This document shows positions 1 through 9,028 of a stretch of DNA of 31,077 nucleotides, piece by piece. The position numbers and the translations under genes were made by a program. The notes beneath the pieces were generated by a model. That model did no database searches, was not told the DNA's origin, and saw only the letters and a program-made list of their open reading frames with translations. Position 1 is the stretch's first letter; each line of letters starts with the position of its first letter. The stretch is from JARFPW01 sp035464655 (GTDB lineage Bacteria > Gemmatimonadota > Gemmatimonadetes > Palauibacterales > Palauibacteraceae): positions 1 through 31,077 of the forward strand of contig DATHRZ010000008.1 of assembly GCA_035464655.1 (NCBI GenBank). The letters run 5' to 3'.

Positions 1-1730
<1,730 letters not shown>

Positions 1731-1841
1731 CGCTTACCCGTCGATGATGGCAGTCGTATGTCGGAGCCGGCGGGCGGCCCGGGAAGCGCCGAAGTTAGGC
1801 GGCGGCGGAGTGCGGGGCTACCCGTCGAGCGGCGTCGGTCG

Positions 1842-2207
1842 TCAGACCAGCTCGATCGTATCGGGGGCGTTCGGCACCGCGCAGAGAAACTCGAACGGTT
1901 CGTCGCCCAGCGCTTCGTACCAGTGCGGCACGCCGGCCGGAATGAACACGACGTCGTCGGCGGCGACCTCGTATATGTCGTCGCCGATCCCGATCTTCGC
2001 ACGGCCCCTCAGTACGTACTGCTCGTGCTCGACGCTGTTCGTGTGCCGCGGCATTCCGCCGCCCGGCTCCATGGTGAACTTTCGGAGCGCGAAGTTCGGT
2101 GCCTCGGTGGCGTCGATCAGCACCCGCCGCGTCGTGCCACGGCCGGCGCCGACACTTGCGGCCTCGATCTCGTCGGAGTGTCGTACGGACGCCGTCTGCT
2201 CGGTCAT
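1842..2207 (-). CDS. Small single-domain cupin protein
   Basis: A 121-residue protein with one cupin beta-barrel domain. The first cupin motif is seen around residues 50-70 (GGGMPRHTN, then EHEQYVLRG; H55, E60, H61 and E62 are candidate metal ligands). The second is around 84-97 (DDVVFIPAGVPHWY, with H95). Cupins of this size bind a metal or a small molecule, and no specific reaction can be read from the sequence. The ATG at 2207 is preceded by a GAGGGAAG ribosome site and overlaps the stop of the upstream DinB-like gene in an ATGA, so the two are probably translationally coupled. A longer upstream extension in the same frame is Arg/Pro-rich and overlaps DinB; it is not part of the protein. 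Fold confidence is high, function unknown. Confidence 0.85.
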   Translation of the reverse strand: MTEQTASVRHSDEIEAASVGAGRGTTRRVLIDATEAPNFALRKFTMEPGGGMPRHTNSVEHEQYVLRGRAKIGIGDDIYEVAADDVVFIPAGVPHWYEALGDEPFEFLCAVPNAPDTIELV

Positions 2208-2758
2208 GTTCTTCCCTCGGCCTGGTGTGCGGATAGGATGCGGCGAATTTGCGAAACGTGGACGAGGTCGTGCCCGGCGTACAGGCGAATCATGTGGCGC
2301 ACGCTCTCCTCGCCGCGCTCGGCATGCACGCCGACGCGGTCGAGGGCCTCGTCGGGCAGCCTGTCGAGCAGGGCGAGGTTCCATTTCCTCGCGGCGTCGA
2401 ACCGGTCGAGCGAGGTCGACGGCTCGATATCGGCGTAGGAGAGCCGCCGCGCCCAGGCGTCCTGGTCGTAGCCCGCGAGCGATGGACGCTCCTGGCCCAG
2501 CACCATGCGCAGCCTGAACGCCCAGACGAGCTCCGAGTCCGCCAGGTGCGCGAGCACCGCGCCGACCGACCAGCGTCCCGGCGCTTCGGGCTTTCGGAGT
2601 ACGGCCGGCGGCACGTCGCGCACGAGGCGCCCCAACTCGTCGGGCGTCCCGGCCAGTACCTCCCGCGGGTCGCGTGCGCCGAGCTTGCCGAGGACGGCCT
2701 CGATGTAGGCGGCGGCCGCCTCCGGCGCCGCGTCGGCCGGGTTCGTGAAAATCGTCAT
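2204..2758 (-). CDS. DinB-like (YfiT/DUF664-type) putative metal-dependent protein
   Basis: A 184-residue four-helix DinB-superfamily protein. The three histidines that usually hold the metal are visible: H71 in the segment VGAVLAHLADSE, and H163 and H167 in AGHDLVHVSQIRRIL near the C-terminus. The segment GRWSVGAVLAHLADSE is the typical family signature. Some members are thiol-dependent transferases (bacillithiol, mycothiol or maleylpyruvate chemistry) and many have no known role; the substrate cannot be told from sequence. The ATG at 2758 overlaps the stop codon of the upstream serine hydrolase (ATGA), and its own stop overlaps the cupin start. It is therefore the middle gene of a tightly coupled three-gene unit. 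Confidence 0.85.
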   Translation of the reverse strand: MTIFTNPADAAPEAAAAYIEAVLGKLGARDPREVLAGTPDELGRLVRDVPPAVLRKPEAPGRWSVGAVLAHLADSELVWAFRLRMVLGQERPSLAGYDQDAWARRLSYADIEPSTSLDRFDAARKWNLALLDRLPDEALDRVGVHAERGEESVRHMIRLYAGHDLVHVSQIRRILSAHQAEGRT

Positions 2759-3987
2759 GGATCGAAGCTTGCCGCGGGCGCGACCGGCTGGAAGGCCGGA
2801 ATCAACTGTCGATCGAAGAAGCGGCGCATGCGCCGATTGTGCCCACGCTCCCCACGATTCAGCGACGAGGTCGCCACGACGGCCAGATCGAGGCGCGGCA
2901 CCACGACCAGAAACTGCCCGCCATAACCCCAGGCGCTGAACACTCGCTCGCCGCCCCAGTCGGACGCCCACCACAGGCGGCCGTACCCCATGCCGTTCCA
3001 CGGGGAGCGGAAGCGTGGCTGCCACGACGCCTCCACCCAGCCGGCCGGCAGCAGCCGACGACCGTCCCACACGCCGTCGTTCAGGTACAGGACTCCGATC
3101 TTCAGCAGGTCACGCGGGCGCAGCGCCATGTTGTTGCCGCCCAGGTAGTACCCGCGCGGGCTGCGGTCCCATGACGGCAAGGAGATGTCGAGCGGCCGGA
3201 ACAGAACCTCGCGCGCCCAGCTCCGGAGGTCGCGGCCCGCCGCTTCGGCGAGCGCGATGCCGAGCAGGTGCGTGACCCCGGTCGAGTACTGGTAGCACCG
3301 GCCCGGCTCGCATTCCATCGGCCGCCTGAGCTGATCCCAGCCCCAATCGGGGGATGCGGCCCAGGCCCCGTAGTTCCGAAAGCTGGTCGTCTCGAGTCCG
3401 CTCGACATGTCCATCAGATCGCGCACGCGGATCGCGTCCTTCCGAGGGTCGTCGGCGGACGAGGCGTCGAGGCGAGCGTACAGAGCGGGTAGCAGCCGGC
3501 GCAGGGGAATGTCGACGCTCTCGATCAGGCTGTCGCGCAGCGCAATGCCGACCAGGGGCGAGAGCAGGGTCTTCGAGGCCGACTTGATGTTGGTGGTCTG
3601 GTCGGCGCGCATCCCGCGGTAGTAGCGCTCCACCACCGTTTCTCCCCGATGCCATATGACGAGACTGGACAGGGGACGGATGCGCTCGGCCTCGGCAAGC
3701 ACGCTGTCGAGTCGGACGGGGTCGAGAGGGCCGTCAGCCGGGGGAAGGGTTCGTTCGGCGGCCCCGAGGGCAGCGATGGCTTCGGCGCGCGGACCGGACG
3801 GGCCGGTACTTTGCGGCGGCTGTACGAGCGCGACGGTCGCCGCCGCGCCCAGGAGCGCCGTGGCTCCGACGACGGCCGCGGTGCGTCGCCTGCTGGATGG
3901 GCCGTACTTCACGTTTCTCCCCGCGCTCGCGGTCGACTTCCCGGATGCGGTCCGTCCTGGCCGCTTCGACGTCCGACGAGCCATCAT
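2755..3987 (-). CDS. Serine hydrolase of the beta-lactamase/penicillin-binding (class C-like) superfamily, membrane-anchored
   Basis: A 410-residue protein. A basic N-terminal segment is followed by one hydrophobic helix (about 36-56), which reads as a signal anchor, so the catalytic domain should face the periplasm. The nucleophile motif SxxK is S136-A-S-K139 (KSASKTLLSPLVG). The second motif is Y234-S-T in QYSTGVTHLLG, and the third-motif equivalent is WGYGGQ (353-358). This pattern fits the AmpC/EstB-like 'beta-lactamase-related serine hydrolase' family, which holds esterases and D-amino-acid peptidases as well as beta-lactamases; resistance should not be assumed. The start at 3987 has a second Met one codon later. 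It heads a chain with the DinB-like and cupin genes, joined by 4-nt overlaps. No clear promoter is visible in the 53 bp upstream. Confidence 0.9.
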   Translation of the reverse strand: MMARRTSKRPGRTASGKSTASAGRNVKYGPSSRRRTAAVVGATALLGAAATVALVQPPQSTGPSGPRAEAIAALGAAERTLPPADGPLDPVRLDSVLAEAERIRPLSSLVIWHRGETVVERYYRGMRADQTTNIKSASKTLLSPLVGIALRDSLIESVDIPLRRLLPALYARLDASSADDPRKDAIRVRDLMDMSSGLETTSFRNYGAWAASPDWGWDQLRRPMECEPGRCYQYSTGVTHLLGIALAEAAGRDLRSWAREVLFRPLDISLPSWDRSPRGYYLGGNNMALRPRDLLKIGVLYLNDGVWDGRRLLPAGWVEASWQPRFRSPWNGMGYGRLWWASDWGGERVFSAWGYGGQFLVVVPRLDLAVVATSSLNRGERGHNRRMRRFFDRQLIPAFQPVAPAASFDP

Positions 3988-4040
3988 ACTCGGCCCATCC
4001 GCCGAATGATCCGATTGGAGCTACCGCCGAACGGGGATTT

Positions 4041-4616
4041 TCAGATCGTGCGCGCCAGGCGCGAATGGTGGGACATGAGGCGCGAGAACGACGAATCTGT
4101 CGTGAGCTCCTCGTCGAGGCTCTGCAAGAGCACGTCGAGCGATCGGTAGTCGCCCAGGCGCCGGGCCGTCGCGCAGGCCGTTTCATAGCCCGCGATCTGA
4201 TACCGCAGGGCTTCCCGGGCCGCGCGCAGCAGCGCGGCGTCCACGTCGGACGTAGTGCCCTCGGAGCCCCCCTCCAGCACGGATTCGATCCCGTCCAGGA
4301 TGCCGTCGAGCTCGGGCGCTGTGACATCGTCGGCCGGAAGTTCGAGCCCGCGAATCAACCGGTCGAGGCGCGCGAGCTGGATCTCGGTATCGGAGGCGGC
4401 CGCACGGAAAACCGAGGCGACGTCTTCGTCCGCGGCTACGATGGCCATGTCCGGGAAGATGACGGCCGATCGATGCTCGGCGGCCCGAACGCTCACGAGC
4501 TGCTCGGCGTAGAGCCGCCGAAGCTCCGCGGGCGCGCCTCCGTTCCTGCGACCGTTTCCGTTAGTCCTGCCGTTGCCGTTGGTGCTGCCGTTACCGTTGT
4601 ATGCCTCGTGGGTCAC
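4041..4616 (-). CDS. DUF892/YciE-type ferritin-like protein with Asn-Gly repeat N-terminus
   Basis: A 191-residue helical protein. The body (about 28-185) follows the DUF892 (YciE) pattern: an ELRRLYAEQLVSVRAAEHRSA helix, a QLARLDRLI helix, a DAALLRAAREALRYQIAGYETA helix and a LLQSLDEELTTD helix. Family members resemble di-iron ferritins and are often stress-induced; their biochemistry is poorly defined. The usual third-helix EHYEI metal-site pattern reads LRYQI here, so one or more Glu ligands appear to be missing. The first 27 residues contain three imperfect six-residue Asn-Gly units and look like a flexible tail. The GTG at 4616 is chosen because a GGGAGG ribosome site lies 8 nt upstream (plus-strand 4625-4630); frames continuing further upstream have no comparable site. 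It appears monocistronic: the hydrolase downstream starts 53 bp after its stop. Confidence 0.8.
   Translation of the reverse strand: MTHEAYNGNGSTNGNGRTNGNGRRNGGAPAELRRLYAEQLVSVRAAEHRSAVIFPDMAIVAADEDVASVFRAAASDTEIQLARLDRLIRGLELPADDVTAPELDGILDGIESVLEGGSEGTTSDVDAALLRAAREALRYQIAGYETACATARRLGDYRSLDVLLQSLDEELTTDSSFSRLMSHHSRLARTI
4545..4598 (-). repeat. Three imperfect 18-bp tandem units encoding Asn-Gly repeats
   Basis: On the coding strand of the DUF892 gene three consecutive 18-bp units each encode N-G-N-G plus two variable residues (S-T, R-T, R-R). The AACGG core repeats at both codon pairs while the last two codons drift. The unit length is a multiple of three, so gain or loss of a unit would keep the reading frame. 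Confidence 0.8.
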
Positions 4617-4964
4617 TGAAGCGACCTCCCTGTCGTTCGCGAGACCTGCGCTTCTGATCGTTGGACGTCGGATATCCATGCCTGTTGATCGCAGGTTCCG
4701 GGCCACGGGATCCGGGTATGACTCCACCGTCCGGGCGCAGGCGGTTCGCTTGCAGGTCGGGTCGCGCCACGACTCGCTCGACCTCGCCGGAATGGGCTTG
4801 ACGTGGCGCCTTATCGCGAGTCGGCGTCCGGCCGAGCGGGCGTCGCGAGGCTCCGACAGGGGGCCGCATTTCACACGGGAGCGACCTGAGACAACCGGGA
4901 AGAAGCGGCTGGAAGGGGAACGACGCGCGGGAATTATTCCGTGGATATGTCGATTTGCCGAGTT
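4617..4964. other. 348-bp intergenic region, no gene seen
   Basis: The region lies between the start of the DUF892 gene and the stop of the cardiolipin synthase gene, both on the minus strand. It should hold the promoter of the DUF892 gene, but I find no convincing -35/-10 pair on the minus strand. It has no convincing coding frame, tRNA or intrinsic terminator. A short GGAAT-A-ATTCC palindrome sits at about 4930-4940 near the cardiolipin synthase stop, without a following U-run. Confidence 0.6.
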
Positions 4965-6452
4965 CTACAGGTACGGCGAACCGAGCCACGCGAGGCCGTT
5001 TCTGATCCGAACGGGCCACGACCAGCTGTCCACCTCGTCGATGGTGAGGCGCCGGCCGCGGTCGATCTTCCGCCACACCTCACGTTCGGCGCGTGCGGCC
5101 AGCCCATCGTCGTAGCCCTCCACGTCGAACTCGAAATTCAGGCGCAGGCTGCGTGGATCCCAGTTCGCGGAACCGAACAGCGTCCAGGCACCGTCCACGA
5201 TCATCAGCTTGCCGTGATCGAACGGCGGCGCGGAGAGCCAGACGCGACAGCCGAACTTCAAGACCTGGCGGATCTGACCGAGCATCGCCCAGCCTACGAT
5301 GCGCAGATTGTTGACCTGCGGAATGACGATGTCGACGGTCACGCCGCGGAGCGCCGCCAGGTTGAGGGCCGCGACGAGCGTCTGGTCGGGGAGGAAGTAC
5401 GGCGTGACGATGCGCACCGAGTGCTCGGCGGCGGCCAGCGCGGCGAGCAGGCTCCATCTGAGCACTCCGAAGTCCTCGTCGGGTCCGTCGGAGATGCCGC
5501 GCGCCGCGACGTTTCCGCAGGGTTCCAGGGACGGGAACCAGCCTGTGCCCTCGAGGCGCTCGCGAGTCGTGAATACCCAGTCGCCGGCGAACGCCTCGGC
5601 CAGGTGTGCCACCACGGGACCTTCGAGCTCGAAGTGAAGATCCTGAATCGCCTGCTTTCCTGCGCCCGCGACACACCCCGAGCGGATATTCATCCCACCC
5701 GTGAACCCGGTCCGACCGTCCACGATCAGCAGCTTGCGGTGATTTCGCAGATTGACGTATGGCGCCCGCCACGGAAGGATCGAGTGCATGAACGTATCGG
5801 TCGTGATCCCCCGGGCCGTGAGTACGTGGTGCGTGCGGGGCCGGCTGTACAGCGCGCCCACGGCGTCGAGCAGCACGCGCACTTCCACCCCGCGGCGCCG
5901 TGCGTCGTCGAGGGCTTCGACGAACGACTCGCCGGCCGCGTCCTGGTCGAAGATGTAGGTCGAGAGGCCGATCGTGTGTTCGGCGGACTCGATGGCGTCG
6001 AGCATGGCCGGGTAGGCTTCGTCGCCGTCTACCAGTATCTCGACCCGGTTGCCTTCGAGCAGGGGCAGGCCCGTGACCTCGTCGATCGTGCGCGCCAGCC
6101 CCGCCAGCGTACGGCGGTTCTCCGGAAGCATCAGCGCCTCGTCACGTGCCGACGCGGCGGGTACCGGTGGCGCTTCGCGATGCGCTCCGAGGACGAGTGG
6201 CGACAGGGCGCTCTCGGGCTGTAGCCGGTGCATTCGGCGCCGGATTCGTCCGCCGCGCCGACGGATCCGATTTACCCCCGCCACGGCGTACAGGACGGCG
6301 CCGAGGAAGGGAACGAGCCAGACGAGGCCGACCCAGCCGATCGCGGCCCGGACCTCGCGCTTCGTCGTGATCACATGGATCGAGGCGACGATCGAGAGCA
6401 CGATCCCGACCACCATCGTGAGCAGCGTGCCGGTGTAGCTGAGAAACTCCAA
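4965..6452 (-). CDS. cls: Cardiolipin synthase (phospholipase D family)
   Basis: A 495-residue membrane enzyme that condenses two phosphatidylglycerol molecules into cardiolipin and glycerol in the inner membrane. Two N-terminal membrane helices (about 8-28 and 37-60) precede two PLD repeats. Both HKD motifs are complete: H238-x-K240-x4-D245 (NHRKLLIVDG) followed by GGMNI, and H413-x-K415-x4-D420 (DHGKLMIVDG) followed by GSANWD. Length and domain order match ClsA/Cls of bacteria. The start is a TTG at 6452; it is preferred because a GGAGG ribosome site lies 7 nt upstream and the translation from it begins directly with the expected first membrane helix. It is divergent from the AI-2E-type gene at 6502 with only 49 bp between starts. 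Confidence 0.95.
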   Translation of the reverse strand: MEFLSYTGTLLTMVVGIVLSIVASIHVITTKREVRAAIGWVGLVWLVPFLGAVLYAVAGVNRIRRRGGRIRRRMHRLQPESALSPLVLGAHREAPPVPAASARDEALMLPENRRTLAGLARTIDEVTGLPLLEGNRVEILVDGDEAYPAMLDAIESAEHTIGLSTYIFDQDAAGESFVEALDDARRRGVEVRVLLDAVGALYSRPRTHHVLTARGITTDTFMHSILPWRAPYVNLRNHRKLLIVDGRTGFTGGMNIRSGCVAGAGKQAIQDLHFELEGPVVAHLAEAFAGDWVFTTRERLEGTGWFPSLEPCGNVAARGISDGPDEDFGVLRWSLLAALAAAEHSVRIVTPYFLPDQTLVAALNLAALRGVTVDIVIPQVNNLRIVGWAMLGQIRQVLKFGCRVWLSAPPFDHGKLMIVDGAWTLFGSANWDPRSLRLNFEFDVEGYDDGLAARAEREVWRKIDRGRRLTIDEVDSWSWPVRIRNGLAWLGSPYL

Positions 6453-6459
6453 GGACGTG

Positions 6460-6464
6460 CCTCC
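6460..6464 (-). promoter_or_regulatory. Shine-Dalgarno site that fixes the TTG start of cls
   Basis: The minus strand reads GGAGG here, 7 nt upstream of the TTG at 6452-6450. No ATG or GTG with a comparable site lies nearby in frame. Confidence 0.75.
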
Positions 6465-6501
6465 GTTGACGCGGTATGGGTTCGAGAGGTTAGCTTACCG
6501 C

Positions 6502-7569
6502 ATGGTGATTGGGAAGCTGGAGGAATTCGGGTCCGGAGGAGACTCGCGCCCCGTACGCTGGTTGCTCGGCGGCGCGGCGTTCGTCGTGCTCGTGGCAGGT
6601 GCCCGGGCAGCGGCGGACATCGTCGTGCTGTTTCTGCTCTCGATCATCTTCGCCGTGCTGTTCGCCGGTCCCATGTCGTGGCTCGAGCGGCGCGTCCCGC
6701 GCTGGCTCGCGGTGACCCTGATTCTGGTCGTCATGCTGGCGATCACGTTCGCCTTCGGCACGGTCATCGGCGCCTCGGTCATCGACTTCACGGGCAGCCT
6801 CCCGTTCTACCAGCAGCGGCTCGACGAGGAGATCGGCGGCCTTCTCGCCTGGTTCGCCGAGCACGGGATCGTGATCTCACGCGACATCGTGGCCGAGAAC
6901 CTCGACCCCGCCGCCATCCTCGCGATCGCCGGCCGAATCTTCACGGGTATCGGTGACGTGCTCGGTCGACTCGGGATCATCCTGCTGATCATGACCTTCA
7001 TCCTGCTCGAATGGTCGGGCTTCCCGGACAAGATCCGGGTCGCGTTCTCGCATTCCGATCGGCACCTCGACCGCCTCGGAGAAATCAGCCGGAACATCAA
7101 GCGCTACCTGATGCTCAAGACGCTGATCAGTCTCGCGACCGGCGTTCTGGTCACGGCGTGGCTGCTCGTGCTCGACGTCGACTTTCCCCTCCTCTGGGGT
7201 ACCCTGGCGTTCTTGCTCAACTACGTGCCGAACATCGGTTCGCTGATCGCCGCCGTCCCGGCGATTCTGCTCGCCTTCCTGCAGATGGGCTTCACCGGTG
7301 CCTTCCTGACCGCGCTCGGCTACCTGCTCGTGAACTTCGTGCTCGCCAATCTGATCGAACCCCGGGTGATGGGGGAGGGCGTCGGCCTGTCGACCCTCGT
7401 CGTCTTCCTGTCGCTGGTATTCTGGGGCTGGGTGCTCGGGCTGATCGGCATGCTGCTCTCCGTGCCCCTTACCATGATTTTCCGCATCCTGCTCGACTCC
7501 CTCGACGAGACGCGCTGGCTGGCCGTGTTGCTCGGACCGCGGCAGGCCGAGCCCGCGTCGCCCGACTGA
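6502..7569 (+). CDS. AI-2E family (PerM/UPF0118) membrane transporter
   Basis: A 355-residue polytopic inner-membrane protein. Two or three N-terminal helices (about 19-75) are followed by a soluble stretch (about 85-150) and a C-terminal bundle holding the family signatures FLLNYVPNIGS and NLIEPRVMGEGVGLS. The final helices read LSLVFWGWVLGLIGMLLSVPL. The family includes TqsA (AI-2 export), TarG-like and Na+(Li+)/H+ antiporter members, so the substrate is unknown. The ATG at 6502 is chosen: AGAGG lies 12 nt upstream, which is a long spacing. A GTG at 6457 in the same frame would add 15 residues but overlaps the ribosome site of the divergent cls. The kinase-RapZ fusion starts 1 nt after the stop, which implies one transcript. 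Confidence 0.9.
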   Translation: MVIGKLEEFGSGGDSRPVRWLLGGAAFVVLVAGARAAADIVVLFLLSIIFAVLFAGPMSWLERRVPRWLAVTLILVVMLAITFAFGTVIGASVIDFTGSLPFYQQRLDEEIGGLLAWFAEHGIVISRDIVAENLDPAAILAIAGRIFTGIGDVLGRLGIILLIMTFILLEWSGFPDKIRVAFSHSDRHLDRLGEISRNIKRYLMLKTLISLATGVLVTAWLLVLDVDFPLLWGTLAFLLNYVPNIGSLIAAVPAILLAFLQMGFTGAFLTALGYLLVNFVLANLIEPRVMGEGVGLSTLVVFLSLVFWGWVLGLIGMLLSVPLTMIFRILLDSLDETRWLAVLLGPRQAEPASPD

Positions 7570-7570
7570 C

Positions 7571-9028
7571 GTGCAGGAATATCTCGTCCGGCTGTACGAG
7601 CGGCATTTCGGCCGTTCGCCCACCGCCGTCGTCGGCCTGGCCGGCGACGGGTCGAACCGATCGTACCGGCGCCTCCTGGGCGAGGATGGCCGCTCGGTAG
7701 TGGGCGTCGTCGGCCCGGATCACGACGAGAACCGGGCGTTCCTGTCGTACACGCGCCGGTTCTTCGACGCGGGACTGCCGGTACCGGAACTATATGCAGT
7801 TGATGAAGATGCTGGTGTTTATCTCATCGAAGATCTGGGCGATACCACGCTGTTCGACGCGCTGGATCAGGCCCGGCCCGACCCGACAACGGACGATGGG
7901 GAACCCGCACCGTGTCCCGAAAGTGTGCTCGAGTTGTACGACGAGGTCGTGCGAACGCTGCCGCGCTTCCAGGTCGAAGGTCACCGGGCGGTCGACTACG
8001 CGGTCGCTTATCCGCACGAAGAGTTCGGGCGCCAGTCGATCACCTGGGATCTGAACTACTTCAAGTACCACTTCCTCAAGCTGGCCCACGTCCCTTTTCG
8101 CGAGGCGCGGCTGGAGGCCGACTTCGATCGCCTCGTCGCTTTTCTGCTGACCGCCGAGCGCGATGCGTTTCTGTACCGCGACTTCCAGTCTCGTAACGTG
8201 ATGGTCACGTCCCGGGGTCTGCGGTTCATCGACTACCAGGGCGGACGTCGCGGGGCCGTGCACTACGACATCGCCTCCCTGCTGTACGACGCCAAGGCCG
8301 ACATCCCCGAACCGGTGCGGGCACGCCTGCTCGATCGTTACATCGCGGCGCTCGAGACGTACCGCCCGGTGGACCGGACCGCGTTCGAGGGGCTGTATCG
8401 AGGGTTCGTGCTCGTGCGGATCATGCAGGCGCTCGGGGCCTACGGATACCGCGGCTTCTTCGAGCGCAAGCCGCATTTCTTGCGAAGCGTGCCCTACGCG
8501 GCGCGCAATCTCGAGCGCCTGCTGTCCGAAGGGCTTCCCGTCGACGCGCCGGAGCTCGCCGCCATCTTCGAGCGCATCGTCGACACGTGGGCGAGCGACA
8601 GCGCTGACGTGGACGAGGCGGCGGCCCTCACGGTGCACGTACGGAGCTTCAGCTACCGCCGCGGCTACCCGGAGGACCGATCGGGGCACGGCGGCGGGCA
8701 CGTGTTCGACTGCCGCGCGATTCGAAATCCGGGCAGGGAATCGGAGTTCCGCGACCTGACCGGGCTCGACGCGCCCGTGCGGGCGTTTCTTTCCGAGCTG
8801 GCCGAGGCAGAGGAATTCATCGAGCATGCGACGTCGCTGAGCCGGGCCCAGGTCGACGAGTACCTCCGCCGCGGCTTCGACCATTTTTCGATCGCCTTCG
8901 GCTGCACCGGCGGACAGCATCGCTCGGTCTACTTCGCCGAACGCCTGGCCGAGCGCCTGCGCGAATCCTATCCGGAAGTACGCGTCCGCCTCGAGCACCG
9001 TGAGCGCCACGCCTGGCCGCGATCGTGA
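7571..9028 (+). CDS. AmgK-like aminosugar kinase (APH fold) fused to RapZ C-terminal domain
   Basis: A 485-residue two-domain protein. Residues ~1-335 are an APH/choline-kinase-fold phosphotransferase related to AmgK, the anomeric MurNAc/GlcNAc kinase. The Brenner motif reads Y202-R-D204-F-Q-S-R-N209, with Tyr where many relatives have His; D204 is the expected catalytic base, and D221 in FIDYQGG is the metal-binding Asp. After a short linker, residues ~353-480 match the C-terminal domain of the RNase adaptor RapZ: HGGGHVFDCRAIRNPG, LTGLDAPV, and the hallmark G444-C-T-G-G-Q-H450-R-S452. The RapZ N-terminal P-loop domain is absent; the kinase takes its place. In E. coli RapZ this C-terminal domain binds glucosamine-6-phosphate and RNA; the Lys/Arg tail linked to RNA binding is only partly basic here. 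The GTG start at 7571 follows the AI-2E gene by 1 nt, and the stop overlaps the MurU-like gene (GTGA). Ligand sensing by the C-domain is inference. Confidence 0.88.
   Translation: MQEYLVRLYERHFGRSPTAVVGLAGDGSNRSYRRLLGEDGRSVVGVVGPDHDENRAFLSYTRRFFDAGLPVPELYAVDEDAGVYLIEDLGDTTLFDALDQARPDPTTDDGEPAPCPESVLELYDEVVRTLPRFQVEGHRAVDYAVAYPHEEFGRQSITWDLNYFKYHFLKLAHVPFREARLEADFDRLVAFLLTAERDAFLYRDFQSRNVMVTSRGLRFIDYQGGRRGAVHYDIASLLYDAKADIPEPVRARLLDRYIAALETYRPVDRTAFEGLYRGFVLVRIMQALGAYGYRGFFERKPHFLRSVPYAARNLERLLSEGLPVDAPELAAIFERIVDTWASDSADVDEAAALTVHVRSFSYRRGYPEDRSGHGGGHVFDCRAIRNPGRESEFRDLTGLDAPVRAFLSELAEAEEFIEHATSLSRAQVDEYLRRGFDHFSIAFGCTGGQHRSVYFAERLAERLRESYPEVRVRLEHRERHAWPRS

Noticed and set aside
2755..3987. 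Antibiotic-resistance beta-lactamase
   Set aside because: SxxK and YxT-type motifs only place it in the wider serine hydrolase superfamily; no resistance-type family match or mobile context is visible.
6457..6501. Longer N-terminus for the AI-2E-type protein from GTG 6457
   Set aside because: It has no ribosome site, overlaps the cls ribosome site, and adds residues not expected for the family.
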